Shown piece by piece: positions 1-8,032 of a stretch of DNA of 27,994 nucleotides. A program made the position numbers and the translations under genes. Position 1 is the stretch's first letter. Each line of letters begins with the position of its first letter. The notes below the pieces were generated by a model that was not told the origin of the DNA, ran no database searches, and saw nothing but the letters and a program-made list of their open reading frames with translations. The DNA comes from Caryophanales bacterium UBA7057 (GTDB lineage: Bacteria; Bacillota_I; Bacilli_A; RF39; UBA660). The stretch spans positions 1 through 27,994 of the forward strand of contig DLAC01000016.1 in NCBI GenBank assembly GCA_002493865.1. The letters run 5' to 3'.

Positions 1-1
1 G

Positions 2-2581
2 ATTGAATATGATTTAAATGGAGGAACCGTAACAGTACCGAATCCAGAAAGTTATACAATTGAAAGTGATACCATTACTTTAAATAATCCAAAAAGACCT
101 GGATATAAATTCTTAGGATGGACAGGAAGTAATGGAGAAACACCAGAAACAAGTGTGACAATACCAAGAGGTTCGATTGGAAATAAAGAATATATTGCTT
201 CCTGGGAAGAGAAACCTTATGAAGTAACCATTGAAAGTAATACAGGAGGAACTACAAGTGTTTCTACACTTCCAGTAAATTATGGAAGTAGTAATACATT
301 CGTTGTATCTCCAACAGCAGGATATTATTTAAAAAGTGTCAGTTGTACGAACTCGTATACAACCGATGCGAAAACAGGAACAGATCAAACAGGAATTCAA
401 AGTATAGAAGTATCAAACAACAATCAAGATAGTGATAGTACCTGTAGTGTATCCTTTAGTCCTTTGACATATATTATTAGTTACAATTTAGATGGAGGAA
501 TTGCTTTAGGAAATCCTTCTGCTTATACAATAGAATCAGATACCATTACACTTAAAAACCCAACCAAATCAGGATATGCATTTACAGGATGGACCGGAAG
601 TAATGGAGAAACAGAAAGTATGGAAGTAACGATTCCAAAGGGATCTATGGGAAACAAAGAATATACAGCTCACTATGTAGAGAGTGATTATAAAATCAGT
701 GTAAAAGCAAGTGAAGGGGGAAGTGTTAGTCCAAGTAATGTAACAGTTACCAATGGAGCAACAGGAGAATTTACTGTAACACCAAATGAAGGATATTATT
801 TAGAAAGTGTCAGTTGTACAAACGGGTACACCAATAATGCGAAAGTAAGGCTTGGTCAGCAAACAGTAACCGTTACTGTTGATCAAGATAATACAACGAG
901 TACTTGTACCGCAACCTTCGCTGAGAACAGGTTCAATAACTACTTAACTGATTTAGGAAAAGAAGATACAACAAACTTAGCAAAGGATGGTACCGCAGAT
1001 GACAACTTAAGATATATCGGAGCAAATCCAAATAATTATGTCAGATACAACAATGAGTTATGGAGAGTCATAGGACTCATGAACAATGTCCCTGACTCTA
1101 ATGGAAACAAGGCAAGTCATATTAAATTAATTCGAGCAGAGAGACTTGCAACTTATTCATGGAGTAATAATGGTCCAATTGGGATTAATGATTGGACAGA
1201 TAGTGGAAGCGTAGGTGTGTCATTGAACAGTTTATATCTAAACAGTACTATTGGATATTGTCCATATGGTGCATCCGGGGGGACAAGAGGATGTGACTTT
1301 AGGGAACTAGGGTTAACAAATACATCAAGAGCGCAAATTAGTAATATCACATGGAATTTAGGTGGGTATGCTAATAGGGGAGATAATGATCAACTGATTG
1401 ATTCTATAGCATCAGACTATTACATTGCAGAAAGAGGAACGAAGGTATATAGTGGAAGACCAACGACATGGAAAGGCTATGTAGGACTTATGTATCCAAG
1501 CGATTATGGATATGCAGTTGGAGGAAGTGTTAGAAATACTTGTTTATCAACTGATTTCTTATCATATAACAACCAAGACTGTCATACAAATAATTGGCTA
1601 TATTTAAATGGTGTTATCCAATGGTCAATTACCCCATATTCAAAAAATGCCCATGGAGTATTTGCTATACAGGATAATGGAAATTTATGGAGTAATACCA
1701 CTAACAATGCTTTTGCAATTCGCCCTACTGTCTACCTCAACACAGATATTCGAGTAATGAGTGGAAGTGGAACTACTGATGATCCATATACTTTGCCTGA
1801 TTTATTAACAGAACATGTGAGAAACTTAGGTACAACAGATACTACGAATCTAGCATATGATGGTACTACAGATAACAACTTAAGATATATTGGAAGTAGT
1901 CCTAATAACTATGTTAAATTCAATAATGAATTATGGAGAATTATTGGTGTCATGAACAATGTTCCTGATTCCAATGGAACTAAGGCAAGCCGTGTGAAGT
2001 TAATAAGAGCAGAATCAATTGGGAATATGGCTTGGGATACTGCCAATACAAATAATTGGTCAAAGGCATCATTAAAGACCTACCTAAATAATGGAACTTA
2101 TTGGACAAGTACGTTAAATAGTACCGCCAAATCGCAAATGAGTAACATTACTTGGAATTTAGGTGGGCACACTTATCATAATTTTCCTGCTTTAAGCTTT
2201 TATACATCAGAAAGAGGAACAACAGTATATAGCGGAAATCCAACAACATGGAAGGGATATGTAGGGCTCATGTACCCAAGTGATTTTGGATATGCGGTTG
2301 GAGGTAGTGTTAGAGATGTATGCTTACTAACTAATTTAGATAGTTATAACAGTAATAGTTGTGGTACAAACGATTGGTTATACCCAAGCAACGGTTTTCA
2401 ATGGACACTTACAACAAATTCGAATGTCTCGACTCACGCATTTCATGCTTGTAACGTGGTAGGGGTGTCTGACGTTAAAACATCTCTCGATTATATGATT
2501 CGTCCTGTCATATATTTAAACACAAATTTGTTTATGATAGGCGGAAGTGGAACCAGTGATAATCCATTCATCATTGAATAG
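2..2581 (+). CDS. Secreted InlB-repeat protein with two tandem C-terminal modules (5' partial)
   Basis: The reading frame is open from the first bases of the window, so the start and any signal peptide lie upstream; 859 residues are visible. Residues 1-60 are one InlB B-type (Listeria-Bacteroides) repeat, with YDLNGG and GYKFLGWTG, and a second copy lies at about 155-230 (YNLDGG, GYAFTGWTG). Divergent Gly/Ser-rich repeats with paired cysteines follow each copy (GYYLKSVSC and GYYLESVSC). From about residue 312 two related modules of roughly 260-290 residues follow, each containing NNLRYIG, NNELWR(V/I)IG, TTWKGYVGLMYPSD and GYAVGGSVR, and each ending in a GSGT-D-P segment. No LPXTG motif or C-terminal membrane anchor is present. 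InlB repeats are typical of extracellular adhesins and internalin-like proteins of Gram-positive bacteria. The function of the C-terminal module is unknown to me; an exported surface or secreted role is inferred. Confidence 0.85.
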   Translation: MEYDLNGGTVTVPNPESYTIESDTITLNNPKRPGYKFLGWTGSNGETPETSVTIPRGSIGNKEYIASWEEKPYEVTIESNTGGTTSVSTLPVNYGSSNTFVVSPTAGYYLKSVSCTNSYTTDAKTGTDQTGIQSIEVSNNNQDSDSTCSVSFSPLTYIISYNLDGGIALGNPSAYTIESDTITLKNPTKSGYAFTGWTGSNGETESMEVTIPKGSMGNKEYTAHYVESDYKISVKASEGGSVSPSNVTVTNGATGEFTVTPNEGYYLESVSCTNGYTNNAKVRLGQQTVTVTVDQDNTTSTCTATFAENRFNNYLTDLGKEDTTNLAKDGTADDNLRYIGANPNNYVRYNNELWRVIGLMNNVPDSNGNKASHIKLIRAERLATYSWSNNGPIGINDWTDSGSVGVSLNSLYLNSTIGYCPYGASGGTRGCDFRELGLTNTSRAQISNITWNLGGYANRGDNDQLIDSIASDYYIAERGTKVYSGRPTTWKGYVGLMYPSDYGYAVGGSVRNTCLSTDFLSYNNQDCHTNNWLYLNGVIQWSITPYSKNAHGVFAIQDNGNLWSNTTNNAFAIRPTVYLNTDIRVMSGSGTTDDPYTLPDLLTEHVRNLGTTDTTNLAYDGTTDNNLRYIGSSPNNYVKFNNELWRIIGVMNNVPDSNGTKASRVKLIRAESIGNMAWDTANTNNWSKASLKTYLNNGTYWTSTLNSTAKSQMSNITWNLGGHTYHNFPALSFYTSERGTTVYSGNPTTWKGYVGLMYPSDFGYAVGGSVRDVCLLTNLDSYNSNSCGTNDWLYPSNGFQWTLTTNSNVSTHAFHACNVVGVSDVKTSLDYMIRPVIYLNTNLFMIGGSGTSDNPFIIE

Positions 2582-2595
2582 TAAAAACTTTATTT

Positions 2596-2632
2596 AGAAG
2601 AATTGCTTTTACAGTGATTCTTCTTTCGTTTT
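2596..2632 (+). terminator. Intrinsic terminator after the InlB-repeat gene
   Basis: AGAAGAAT (2596-2603) and ATTCTTCT (2617-2624) form a perfect 8-bp stem with a 13-nt loop, followed by a T-rich tail. It begins 15 nt after the stop codon. Confidence 0.75.
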
Positions 2633-2676
2633 ATTTCTAAAAACCTATTTACACTACTTTACAAATTCTTTGAAAA

Positions 2677-2694
2677 ATTTGAAGATCTTCAAAT
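2677..2694. promoter_or_regulatory. 18-bp perfect palindrome, candidate operator
   Basis: ATTTGAAGATCTTCAAAT is a perfect palindrome 15 bp upstream of the -35 box of the next gene. It has no loop and no T-tail, so it is not a terminator. It looks like a dimeric-regulator binding site; the regulator is not identifiable. Confidence 0.4.
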
Positions 2695-2708
2695 ATTATG
2701 CATAAAAT

Positions 2709-2736
2709 TTGACCACACTAAATTATATATGATACT
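2709..2736 (+). promoter_or_regulatory. Putative sigma-A promoter of the 2752 gene
   Basis: TTGACC (2709-2714), a 16-nt spacer and GATACT (2731-2736). The predicted transcript starts only about 10 nt before the start codon, so the leader is very short. Confidence 0.45.
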
Positions 2737-2751
2737 TTGAAGATGGTGATA

Positions 2752-3312
2752 ATGATGGATAATAAATTTATAGAAATACAAGAAAAATTTAAAAGAGGAA
2801 TCTACCAAGAACTTGGATTATTAACGGACGAGGAAAAGGACAAAGATTTCTTTAAAATAGAATTATTTCAAGAAAAAGAATTATTAGAAGAATGTCAAAA
2901 ATATATAGATTCAGATTCTATTGAAGAGTTTCTTATGTTTTTGGGAAAAAATAAGGGTTTAGGGAAAGTCCTTGATTATTTTCATCATCATTTCTTAAAT
3001 GGGAATATGATTTTTACTTATGCATTAAGTGAATGTAGTAGGAGATGGACCATTCATTATTTAAAAGAAAATGGGGAGTCTTTCATTGTACCTAGTCGTT
3101 CTGAGGATGTATTTTTATCATTTTTAAGTTTCCTATCTGAAAAAGATATCAAAGATAGATATCATGTACAAATACCTAAAATAGAATACTATTTATTTGT
3201 ATTAGAAACTTTAGGTAAAATAGAAAGAGTAAATCATCAGATTCTTTTAACAGATGATGCCTATTTGGAGGGAATAGAACTACTAAATCAACATGGTTTA
3301 CATGGAAAATAA
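2752..3312 (+). CDS. Hypothetical protein, 186 aa
   Basis: I do not recognise this protein. It is soluble, with no signal peptide or membrane segment, and acidic and Lys/Glu-rich. It is probably mostly helical: the N-terminal half is charged (DNKFIEIQEKFKRGIYQEL), followed by a central HHHFLNGNMIF segment. The open frame extends upstream to a TTG at 2737, but ATG at 2752 (or 2755) directly follows GGTGAT, which pairs with the 16S 3' end in many Bacillota, so I chose 2752. It stands alone behind its own promoter and an 18-bp palindrome at 2677-2694. The next gene has a separate promoter. Confidence 0.75.
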   Translation: MMDNKFIEIQEKFKRGIYQELGLLTDEEKDKDFFKIELFQEKELLEECQKYIDSDSIEEFLMFLGKNKGLGKVLDYFHHHFLNGNMIFTYALSECSRRWTIHYLKENGESFIVPSRSEDVFLSFLSFLSEKDIKDRYHVQIPKIEYYLFVLETLGKIERVNHQILLTDDAYLEGIELLNQHGLHGK

Positions 3313-3322
3313 GTCAAATAGA

Positions 3323-3352
3323 TTGTCTAAGAAAAACAACCGGTGGTATAAT
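3323..3352 (+). promoter_or_regulatory. Promoter of the hydrolase-MurF-Ddl operon
   Basis: TTGTCT (3323-3328), an 18-nt spacer and a consensus TATAAT (3347-3352). Transcription would begin near 3359, leaving a leader of only about 10 nt that contains GTGAT before the ATG at 3370. Confidence 0.6.
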
Positions 3353-3369
3353 GAATATGGTGATAGAAA

Positions 3370-4083
3370 ATGGCAAACATAGGGAATCTAAATCTAAATT
3401 ATATTCAGTATGGAAAAGGAAAAGATATTGTCTTACTTCATGGATGGGGTCAGAATATTGCCATGATGCAACCTTTGGGAAATGAATTATCAAACTGTCG
3501 TATTACCATCCTAGATTTTCCAGGATTTGGAGAAAGTGAAGAACCAAAAGAATCTTGGACTGTAGAAGATTATAGTAATCTTTTACATGAACTTCTAACT
3601 GAATTAAAAATTAAAAATCCTATTTTAATTGGTCATTCCTTTGGAGGAAGAGTAGCAATTTATTACGCATCTAAATATCCTGTAGAAAAACTTGTTTTAT
3701 TTGGTAGTCCATGTATTCGACATAAAAGAAAATCAATGAAAGAAAAAACTTTGAAATTTGCGAAGAAAGTTCCAGGAATGAGAAAAATTAGTGAGATAGC
3801 GAAAAAATATATAGGTTCTACAGACTATAAAAATGCATCTCCTATTATGAGAGATACTTTGGTAAAAGTTATCAATCAAGATCTATCCGATTGTGCAAGA
3901 AAAATAGAATGTCCAACCCTACTTATTTGGGGAACCTTAGATGAAGCAGCACCTATTGAAGATGCAAGAGAGTTAGAAAAACTACTAAAAGATGGTGCTT
4001 TAATTGAACTGGAAGGTTGTACACATTATGCTTACTTAGAGGCTCTACCACGAGTAGTGTCTATTTTAAAAAAATTTATATAG
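3370..4083 (+). CDS. Alpha/beta-fold hydrolase
   Basis: This 237-residue cytoplasmic protein has the complete alpha/beta-hydrolase signature. The oxyanion HGW motif is at residues 24-26, the nucleophile elbow GHSFGG at 88-93 (Ser90), the acid in WGTLDEAAP (Asp191) and the catalytic His in CTHYAYLE (His219). Its length is standard for the family. The substrate cannot be told from the sequence. It is the first gene of an operon, 12 nt before a MurF-like ligase and upstream of a Ddl-like protein, so a role near peptidoglycan precursors or envelope esters is possible but is inference from context only. Confidence 0.9.
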   Translation: MANIGNLNLNYIQYGKGKDIVLLHGWGQNIAMMQPLGNELSNCRITILDFPGFGESEEPKESWTVEDYSNLLHELLTELKIKNPILIGHSFGGRVAIYYASKYPVEKLVLFGSPCIRHKRKSMKEKTLKFAKKVPGMRKISEIAKKYIGSTDYKNASPIMRDTLVKVINQDLSDCARKIECPTLLIWGTLDEAAPIEDARELEKLLKDGALIELEGCTHYAYLEALPRVVSILKKFI

Positions 4084-4095
4084 GAGAAAAGTATT

Positions 4096-5682
4096 ATGAG
4101 TATTATTGCCATTTCTTTTTTAGTTCTATTACTCTTTAATATAATAAAGGGAGAATTTGTCTTAGGAAAATTACAACAAAATCTATATAATGAAGATTCT
4201 AAATACTTAAACTGGATATTTGAAAATAAAAAAATTACATTCTTTTCCTTAGACTTTTTAGCACTTATCTGTCTTGTTGTAGCAAAATGTTCTACTAAGC
4301 AGTTGGTACTTCCAATGATTTTACTTTCCTTTGCCTTTTACTTTTTAGAAGCATGTAGGATTCTAAGTTTAAAACAAACAGAAATTTCAAATCAAAAATT
4401 TATTCTTTCAAAAAGAATGAAACGATTGATTGTTACACTTTCTATATTTTATATAATTCCATTAGTTTTCTATCTAATAAATTATGAGAATGGAACTTTG
4501 GCATTAATCATCGAAGGATTATTTACCTATTTTCTTTATTATCTTGCTTTCATCTGTAAATTTCTAAATGCCCCAATTGAAAAATGGATGAATCATTATA
4601 ATTATGAAAAAGCAAAAGAAAAAATAGAATCTATGAAAAACTTAGAAGTGGTAGGAATTACAGGAAGTTATGGAAAATCAAGTACAAAACAGATTGTAAA
4701 TACAGTTCTTAGTGAGCAATCTCTATGCCAAATGACACCAAAAAATTTAAATACAATTCATGGATTAGTAACGACGATTAATAACTATTTAGATCAAAAT
4801 GAAAAATATTTTATTGTCGAAATGGGTTCTTATAAAAGCGGAGAGGTAAGTACGATTTGTAGTTTGGCAAAACCAAAATATGCAATTCTTACCAATATTG
4901 AAACCATTAATTTAGAGTCATTTGGTACGATGGAAGATGCCATCAAAGCAAAGTTTGAACTGATTGAATCTCTAGATGAAGATGGAATTGCCATTTTAAA
5001 TAAAGACGATTATAGACAGGTAGAACATGTAGTAGAAAGCCCTTGTAAAAAAGTTTGGGTTTCTATCGAGCAAGAAGCAGATTATATGGCAACAGATATC
5101 AAATATTCCAAAGAAGGAACGAGTTTTATATTTCATTCAAAGAGTTCAGGAGAAAATTATAAAGTAGAAACGAGACTTCTTGGAAAACATAACGTATATC
5201 ATATTTTATCTACCATGGCACTTGCAAAAGAAATGGGAATCAGCGATGAGAAAATAAAAAGCGCTCTGTTAAAACTTAGACCGTTAGAAAATCATTTAGA
5301 AATTCAAAACTATGGATATATGCATCAGATTAACAATACGCATCGTTCAAATCCACAAGGGGCTAGTAATGCCCTAGAAGTCCTTCAACTAATGCCAGGA
5401 ACGAGGGTTGTAGTTACAACAGGAATGCAAACACTCGGTGAAAAGAATAATGAATTTAATAATATTTTTGGAAGTCAAGTGGCAAAAGTCGCAGATTATG
5501 TTATACTAATAGGTGAAAAGAGTACAAAGTCAGTATTCAAAGGACTGATGGAAAGTGGGTTTAATCAAAAGAAAGTATATATTGTAAATCGTGTAAGTGA
5601 TGCATATACTTTATTGCAAGAAATAAAAACAAAAAAAGAAATCTATGCACTTTTTGAAAGTGATGAGGATTTAAAAGATTAG
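4096..5682 (+). CDS. MurF-like Mur ligase with N-terminal membrane domain
   Basis: The protein has 528 residues. The first ~155 carry four or five hydrophobic segments (about 1-18, 48-64, 69-90, 110-128, 135-155), which is unlike classical soluble MurF. The Mur-ligase core follows: P-loop GITGSYGKSSTK (187-198), a NLNT.HG segment (218-223), VEMGSYKSGE (241-250), TNIETINLESFG (266-277) and LNKDDY (301-306). In MurF the ligase joins D-Ala-D-Ala to UDP-MurNAc-tripeptide, and the neighbouring Ddl-like gene 10 nt downstream would make that dipeptide. Oddly, the C-terminal-domain motif that usually reads DD-x-YN-x-NP is here INNTHRSNP (412-420), without the acidic residues. The start is supported by AGGAGAAAAG upstream. 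It could be the main MurF of this lineage or a specialised paralogue. Confidence 0.8.
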   Translation: MSIIAISFLVLLLFNIIKGEFVLGKLQQNLYNEDSKYLNWIFENKKITFFSLDFLALICLVVAKCSTKQLVLPMILLSFAFYFLEACRILSLKQTEISNQKFILSKRMKRLIVTLSIFYIIPLVFYLINYENGTLALIIEGLFTYFLYYLAFICKFLNAPIEKWMNHYNYEKAKEKIESMKNLEVVGITGSYGKSSTKQIVNTVLSEQSLCQMTPKNLNTIHGLVTTINNYLDQNEKYFIVEMGSYKSGEVSTICSLAKPKYAILTNIETINLESFGTMEDAIKAKFELIESLDEDGIAILNKDDYRQVEHVVESPCKKVWVSIEQEADYMATDIKYSKEGTSFIFHSKSSGENYKVETRLLGKHNVYHILSTMALAKEMGISDEKIKSALLKLRPLENHLEIQNYGYMHQINNTHRSNPQGASNALEVLQLMPGTRVVVTTGMQTLGEKNNEFNNIFGSQVAKVADYVILIGEKSTKSVFKGLMESGFNQKKVYIVNRVSDAYTLLQEIKTKKEIYALFESDEDLKD

Positions 5683-5692
5683 GAGTGAAAAA

Positions 5693-6910
5693 ATGAAAAT
5701 TAGAGTTGGTGTTATTTTTGGTGGAGAAAGTGTAGAACATGAGGTTAGTATTATTTCTGCCATTCAAGCTATGAATAAAATGGATGGGGAAAAGTATGAA
5801 ATTGTTCCTATCTATATTACCAAAGATAGACAGTGGTATACAGGAGAAGCTTTAAAAGATATTGATACATTTCAAGATATTGATTTAATTAGAAGATATT
5901 GTAAAAATATTGTATTATACGAAAGAAATGGGCATTTCTTATTACAGAATAAGAAAGGGCTATTGAAAAGAACGGTCACAGAAATTGATATGGCATTTCC
6001 AATCGTTCATGGTACCAATGTAGAAGATGGTGTATTACAAGGATATTTACAGTCTATTGGAATTCCTTTTGTGGGAGTAGATGTATATGCAGCAGTTGTT
6101 GGACAGGATAAAATATTCATGAAACAAATCTTTAATCAGGAAAAAATTCCAATTGCACCTTATGTTTGGTTCTATGATACGGAATATCAAGAAAATAAAT
6201 CTGAGATTATAGAAAAAATTGAAAAACTAAAATACCCAGTCATTGTTAAACCATGTACTTTGGGGAGCAGTGTAGGAATTATGGTCGCTCATAATCAAGA
6301 AGAGTTAATAGATGCCTTAGATTCTGCCATTACTTATGATAGTAGAATTGTTGTAGAGAAAGTCATCGATAACTTAATGGAAGTAAACATCAGTGTATTA
6401 GGAAACTATGAAAATCAACAAGTAAGTGCAATTGAAGAAGTAACACCAAAGAACGACTTTTTAACATATGCTGATAAGTATATTGGAAATGGAAAAGTAA
6501 AGGGGAAAGCTTCTGCAAAATATAAAGGGGCTAGTAAAGGAATGGCAAGTGCTAGTAGAGTCATTCCAGCACCTCTCAGCGATTCTTTAAAGGAAGAAGT
6601 AGAGGAAATCGCTGTTAAGGCTTTTAAATCATTAAAATCTTCTGGTGTTGTTCGTATGGACTTTTTAATCAATAAGAAAACAAATAAGGTTTATATCAAT
6701 GAAGTAAATAATATTCCTGGATCTTTATCATTCTACTTGTGGAGTCCTGTTGGAAAAGATTATTCTGAATTACTAGATGATATGATTAATATTGGAATTA
6801 AAGATTATAAGAAAAGAACAAATAAAGTACATTCCTTTGATACCAATATACTTCAAGGATTCTCTGAAATGAATGGAAGTAAGGGATTCAAAGGCTCAAA
6901 AAAGTTTTAG
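5693..6910 (+). CDS. ddl: D-alanine--D-alanine ligase family protein (ATP-grasp)
   Basis: The 405-residue ATP-grasp ligase is predicted to condense two D-Ala, or D-Ala with a related acid, using ATP. Visible motifs are GVIFGGESVEHEVSIISA near the N-terminus, HGTNVEDG-LQG (106-117), IVKPCTLGSSVGI (184-196), MDFLIN (322-327) and NEVNNIPGSLSFYLW (336-350). The NxxPGSL form and the loop between FLTYADKY and GMASASR differ from the EGMYP/NTLPGF style of typical Ddl. The usual HGxxGEDG motif has Val in place of the third Gly. The C-terminus carries about 30 extra polar residues ending GSKGFKGSKKF. It is the last gene of the operon, with AGGAGTG upstream and a terminator just after it. A D-Ala-D-Lac or D-Ala-D-Ser ligase activity cannot be excluded by eye. 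Confidence 0.85.
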   Translation: MKIRVGVIFGGESVEHEVSIISAIQAMNKMDGEKYEIVPIYITKDRQWYTGEALKDIDTFQDIDLIRRYCKNIVLYERNGHFLLQNKKGLLKRTVTEIDMAFPIVHGTNVEDGVLQGYLQSIGIPFVGVDVYAAVVGQDKIFMKQIFNQEKIPIAPYVWFYDTEYQENKSEIIEKIEKLKYPVIVKPCTLGSSVGIMVAHNQEELIDALDSAITYDSRIVVEKVIDNLMEVNISVLGNYENQQVSAIEEVTPKNDFLTYADKYIGNGKVKGKASAKYKGASKGMASASRVIPAPLSDSLKEEVEEIAVKAFKSLKSSGVVRMDFLINKKTNKVYINEVNNIPGSLSFYLWSPVGKDYSELLDDMINIGIKDYKKRTNKVHSFDTNILQGFSEMNGSKGFKGSKKF

Positions 6911-6934
6911 GAAAATAGAATCTATTTTTGGAAA

Positions 6935-6968
6935 AAAAAGGCACTGTCAAAAAGTGTCTTTTTGTTGT
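6935..6968 (+). terminator. Intrinsic terminator of the cell-wall operon
   Basis: AAAGGCACT (6937-6945) pairs with AGTGTCTTT (6953-6961) with one G-U pair and a 7-nt loop, then TTGTTGTTT. It starts 25 nt after the ddl stop. Confidence 0.8.
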
Positions 6969-7001
6969 TTTCTATATCAGTGATATGGTAGTATAGAAAA
7001 C
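6967..7001. promoter_or_regulatory. 10-bp perfect inverted repeat over a promoter, candidate operator
   Basis: GTTTTCTATA (6967-6976) is repeated in inverse at 6992-7001, with a 15-nt centre. The centre-left part contains a second, nested inverted repeat, ATATCA-G-TGATAT (6974-6986). A plausible -10 (TAGTAT, 6988-6993) lies in the centre and right arm, so a bound dimer would block transcription of the gene at 7018. Confidence 0.45.
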
Positions 7002-7017
7002 AAGGATGTGATAATGG

Positions 7018-7548
7018 ATGAAAAAATTAATTGGAGTTTATGACAATACTGGTGTGATGATTCAAAAGAGGCCAATTAGTGTTTTCCCCGTTTACACTGA
7101 TGGAAAAAACTTTTTTCTAAAGTGCATGTCTGAAAACTTAAATAATTTATTAAAAGTATTAAAAGGATTATCAGATCATAAAGAAATCGAAGAAGAAATT
7201 GATGCCTATATCAATAAAGAAAACAGTTTATATTCAGAAAAATTACTTCGATATAATGATGATTCTAATTACTGTTATTATTTATGTACTTCTGAGATTA
7301 CCTCTATGCCTGGTTTTCAAAAAGTGGAATCTTTTCCGATTGTAAAAGAAGAAACAAAAAAGGAAACCTATAGTACAGATACGTATGCGATTATTGATTA
7401 TCAAAATAATTTGATTGTTGGGAGTTTAGAATTTGTAAATAAGTATGTGCCTAGTGTGATGAATTTAAATATGAATCAACTATTAAAACAAGAAGAATTA
7501 ATCAAAAAGGTAAATTCTCTGTTAGAAATTAATCGTCTTTTTATATAA
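7018..7548 (+). CDS. Hypothetical protein, 176 aa
   Basis: I do not recognise this protein. It is soluble with no signal peptide, and it probably has a mixed alpha/beta N-terminal half (MKKLIGVYDNTGVMIQKRP, then a segment with FPVYTDGKNFFLKCM). A helical, charged middle region follows, and a second beta-like part begins TYAIIDYQNNLIVGSLEFVN. The N-terminal VYDNTGVMI and C-terminal AIIDYQNNLIVG could be two related strands-and-turn units. The start is fixed by AAGGATGTGAT, a near-complete match to the 16S 3' end, 6 nt before the ATG. It is monocistronic, controlled by a promoter embedded in an inverted repeat (6967-7001), and followed by another promoter. Confidence 0.75.
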   Translation: MKKLIGVYDNTGVMIQKRPISVFPVYTDGKNFFLKCMSENLNNLLKVLKGLSDHKEIEEEIDAYINKENSLYSEKLLRYNDDSNYCYYLCTSEITSMPGFQKVESFPIVKEETKKETYSTDTYAIIDYQNNLIVGSLEFVNKYVPSVMNLNMNQLLKQEELIKKVNSLLEINRLFI

Positions 7549-7562
7549 TCTTAATTATTTTA

Positions 7563-7593
7563 TTGACAGTTCCGAAACTTTTTATAGTATAAT
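7563..7593 (+). promoter_or_regulatory. Promoter of the 43-aa membrane microprotein
   Basis: TTGACA (7563-7568) and TATAAT (7588-7593) are both consensus, with a long 19-nt spacer. The only nearby gene is the small ORF at 7629. Confidence 0.6.
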
Positions 7594-7628
7594 ATTATTA
7601 GAATAGAATACGAAAGTAGAGGGACGTT

Positions 7629-7760
7629 ATGAAATATATACTCATTGGTTTTGGAATGTTGCTTTTGTTATTTATTTATTCAGTGTGTTCTGTTTCCAGT
7701 AAGTGTTCTAGAATCGAAGAATTAGAAGAGTTAAAAGCAAAAATCAAGGAAATCGATTAA
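7629..7760 (+). CDS. Small single-pass membrane protein, 43 aa
   Basis: This is a short ORF that length cutoffs miss. Its own consensus promoter lies 35 nt upstream and AGAGGG ends 5 nt before the ATG. Residues 1-20 are a membrane helix (MKYILIGFGMLLLLFIYSVC). The remainder is a short polar tail with two more cysteines and an amphipathic charged helix (RIEELEELKAKIKEID) that could form a coiled coil. The VC and KC positions do not match a lipobox convincingly. I infer a membrane-tethered adaptor-like microprotein; the function is unknown. Confidence 0.65.
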   Translation: MKYILIGFGMLLLLFIYSVCSVSSKCSRIEELEELKAKIKEID

Positions 7761-7779
7761 AAAAATTATTTTAAGGTAT

Positions 7780-7807
7780 TTGCATATTAATCTTTTTGTG
7801 ATATACT
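7780..7807 (+). promoter_or_regulatory. tRNA-Lys promoter
   Basis: TTGCAT (7780-7785), a 16-nt spacer and TATACT (7802-7807), 19 nt before the mature 5' end of the tRNA. Confidence 0.6.
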
Positions 7808-7826
7808 AAACAAGTAATCAATTCAT

Positions 7827-7902
7827 GGGCTGTTAGCTCAGTTGGTAGAGCAACTGACTCTTAATCAGTGGGTCTAGGGTTCGAATCCCTAACAGCCCAC
7901 CA
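7827..7902 (+). tRNA. tRNA-Lys (anticodon CTT)
   Basis: The cloverleaf is complete over 76 nt. The acceptor stem GGGCTGT pairs with ACAGCCC, the D-arm contains AGCTCAGTTGGTAGAGC, the anticodon loop is CTCTTAA with CTT at 7860-7862, the T-loop is TTCGAAT, and the CCA end is encoded. It reads AAG. A dedicated promoter and a terminator make it a single-gene unit. Confidence 0.97.
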
Positions 7903-7913
7903 TGTATGTATTT

Positions 7914-7936
7914 AAGACTCGAAAGAGTCTTTTTTT
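7914..7936 (+). terminator. tRNA-Lys terminator
   Basis: AAGACTC, GAAA tetraloop, GAGTCTT, then a run of seven T (7930-7936): a textbook intrinsic terminator. Confidence 0.9.
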
Positions 7937-8032
7937 CATTTTATTGACTTGATGCTTCTTGTTTTGAAATTTTTTTAAAAGGAATTGTAGAAAAATAAAA
8001 AATGCATAATCAATATATGAATTTATTGCTTT

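Noticed and set aside
6912..6928. Short inverted repeat AAAATAGA-A-TCTATTTT after ddl
   Set aside because: A-T only and adjacent to a clear terminator; it has no separate role that I can support.
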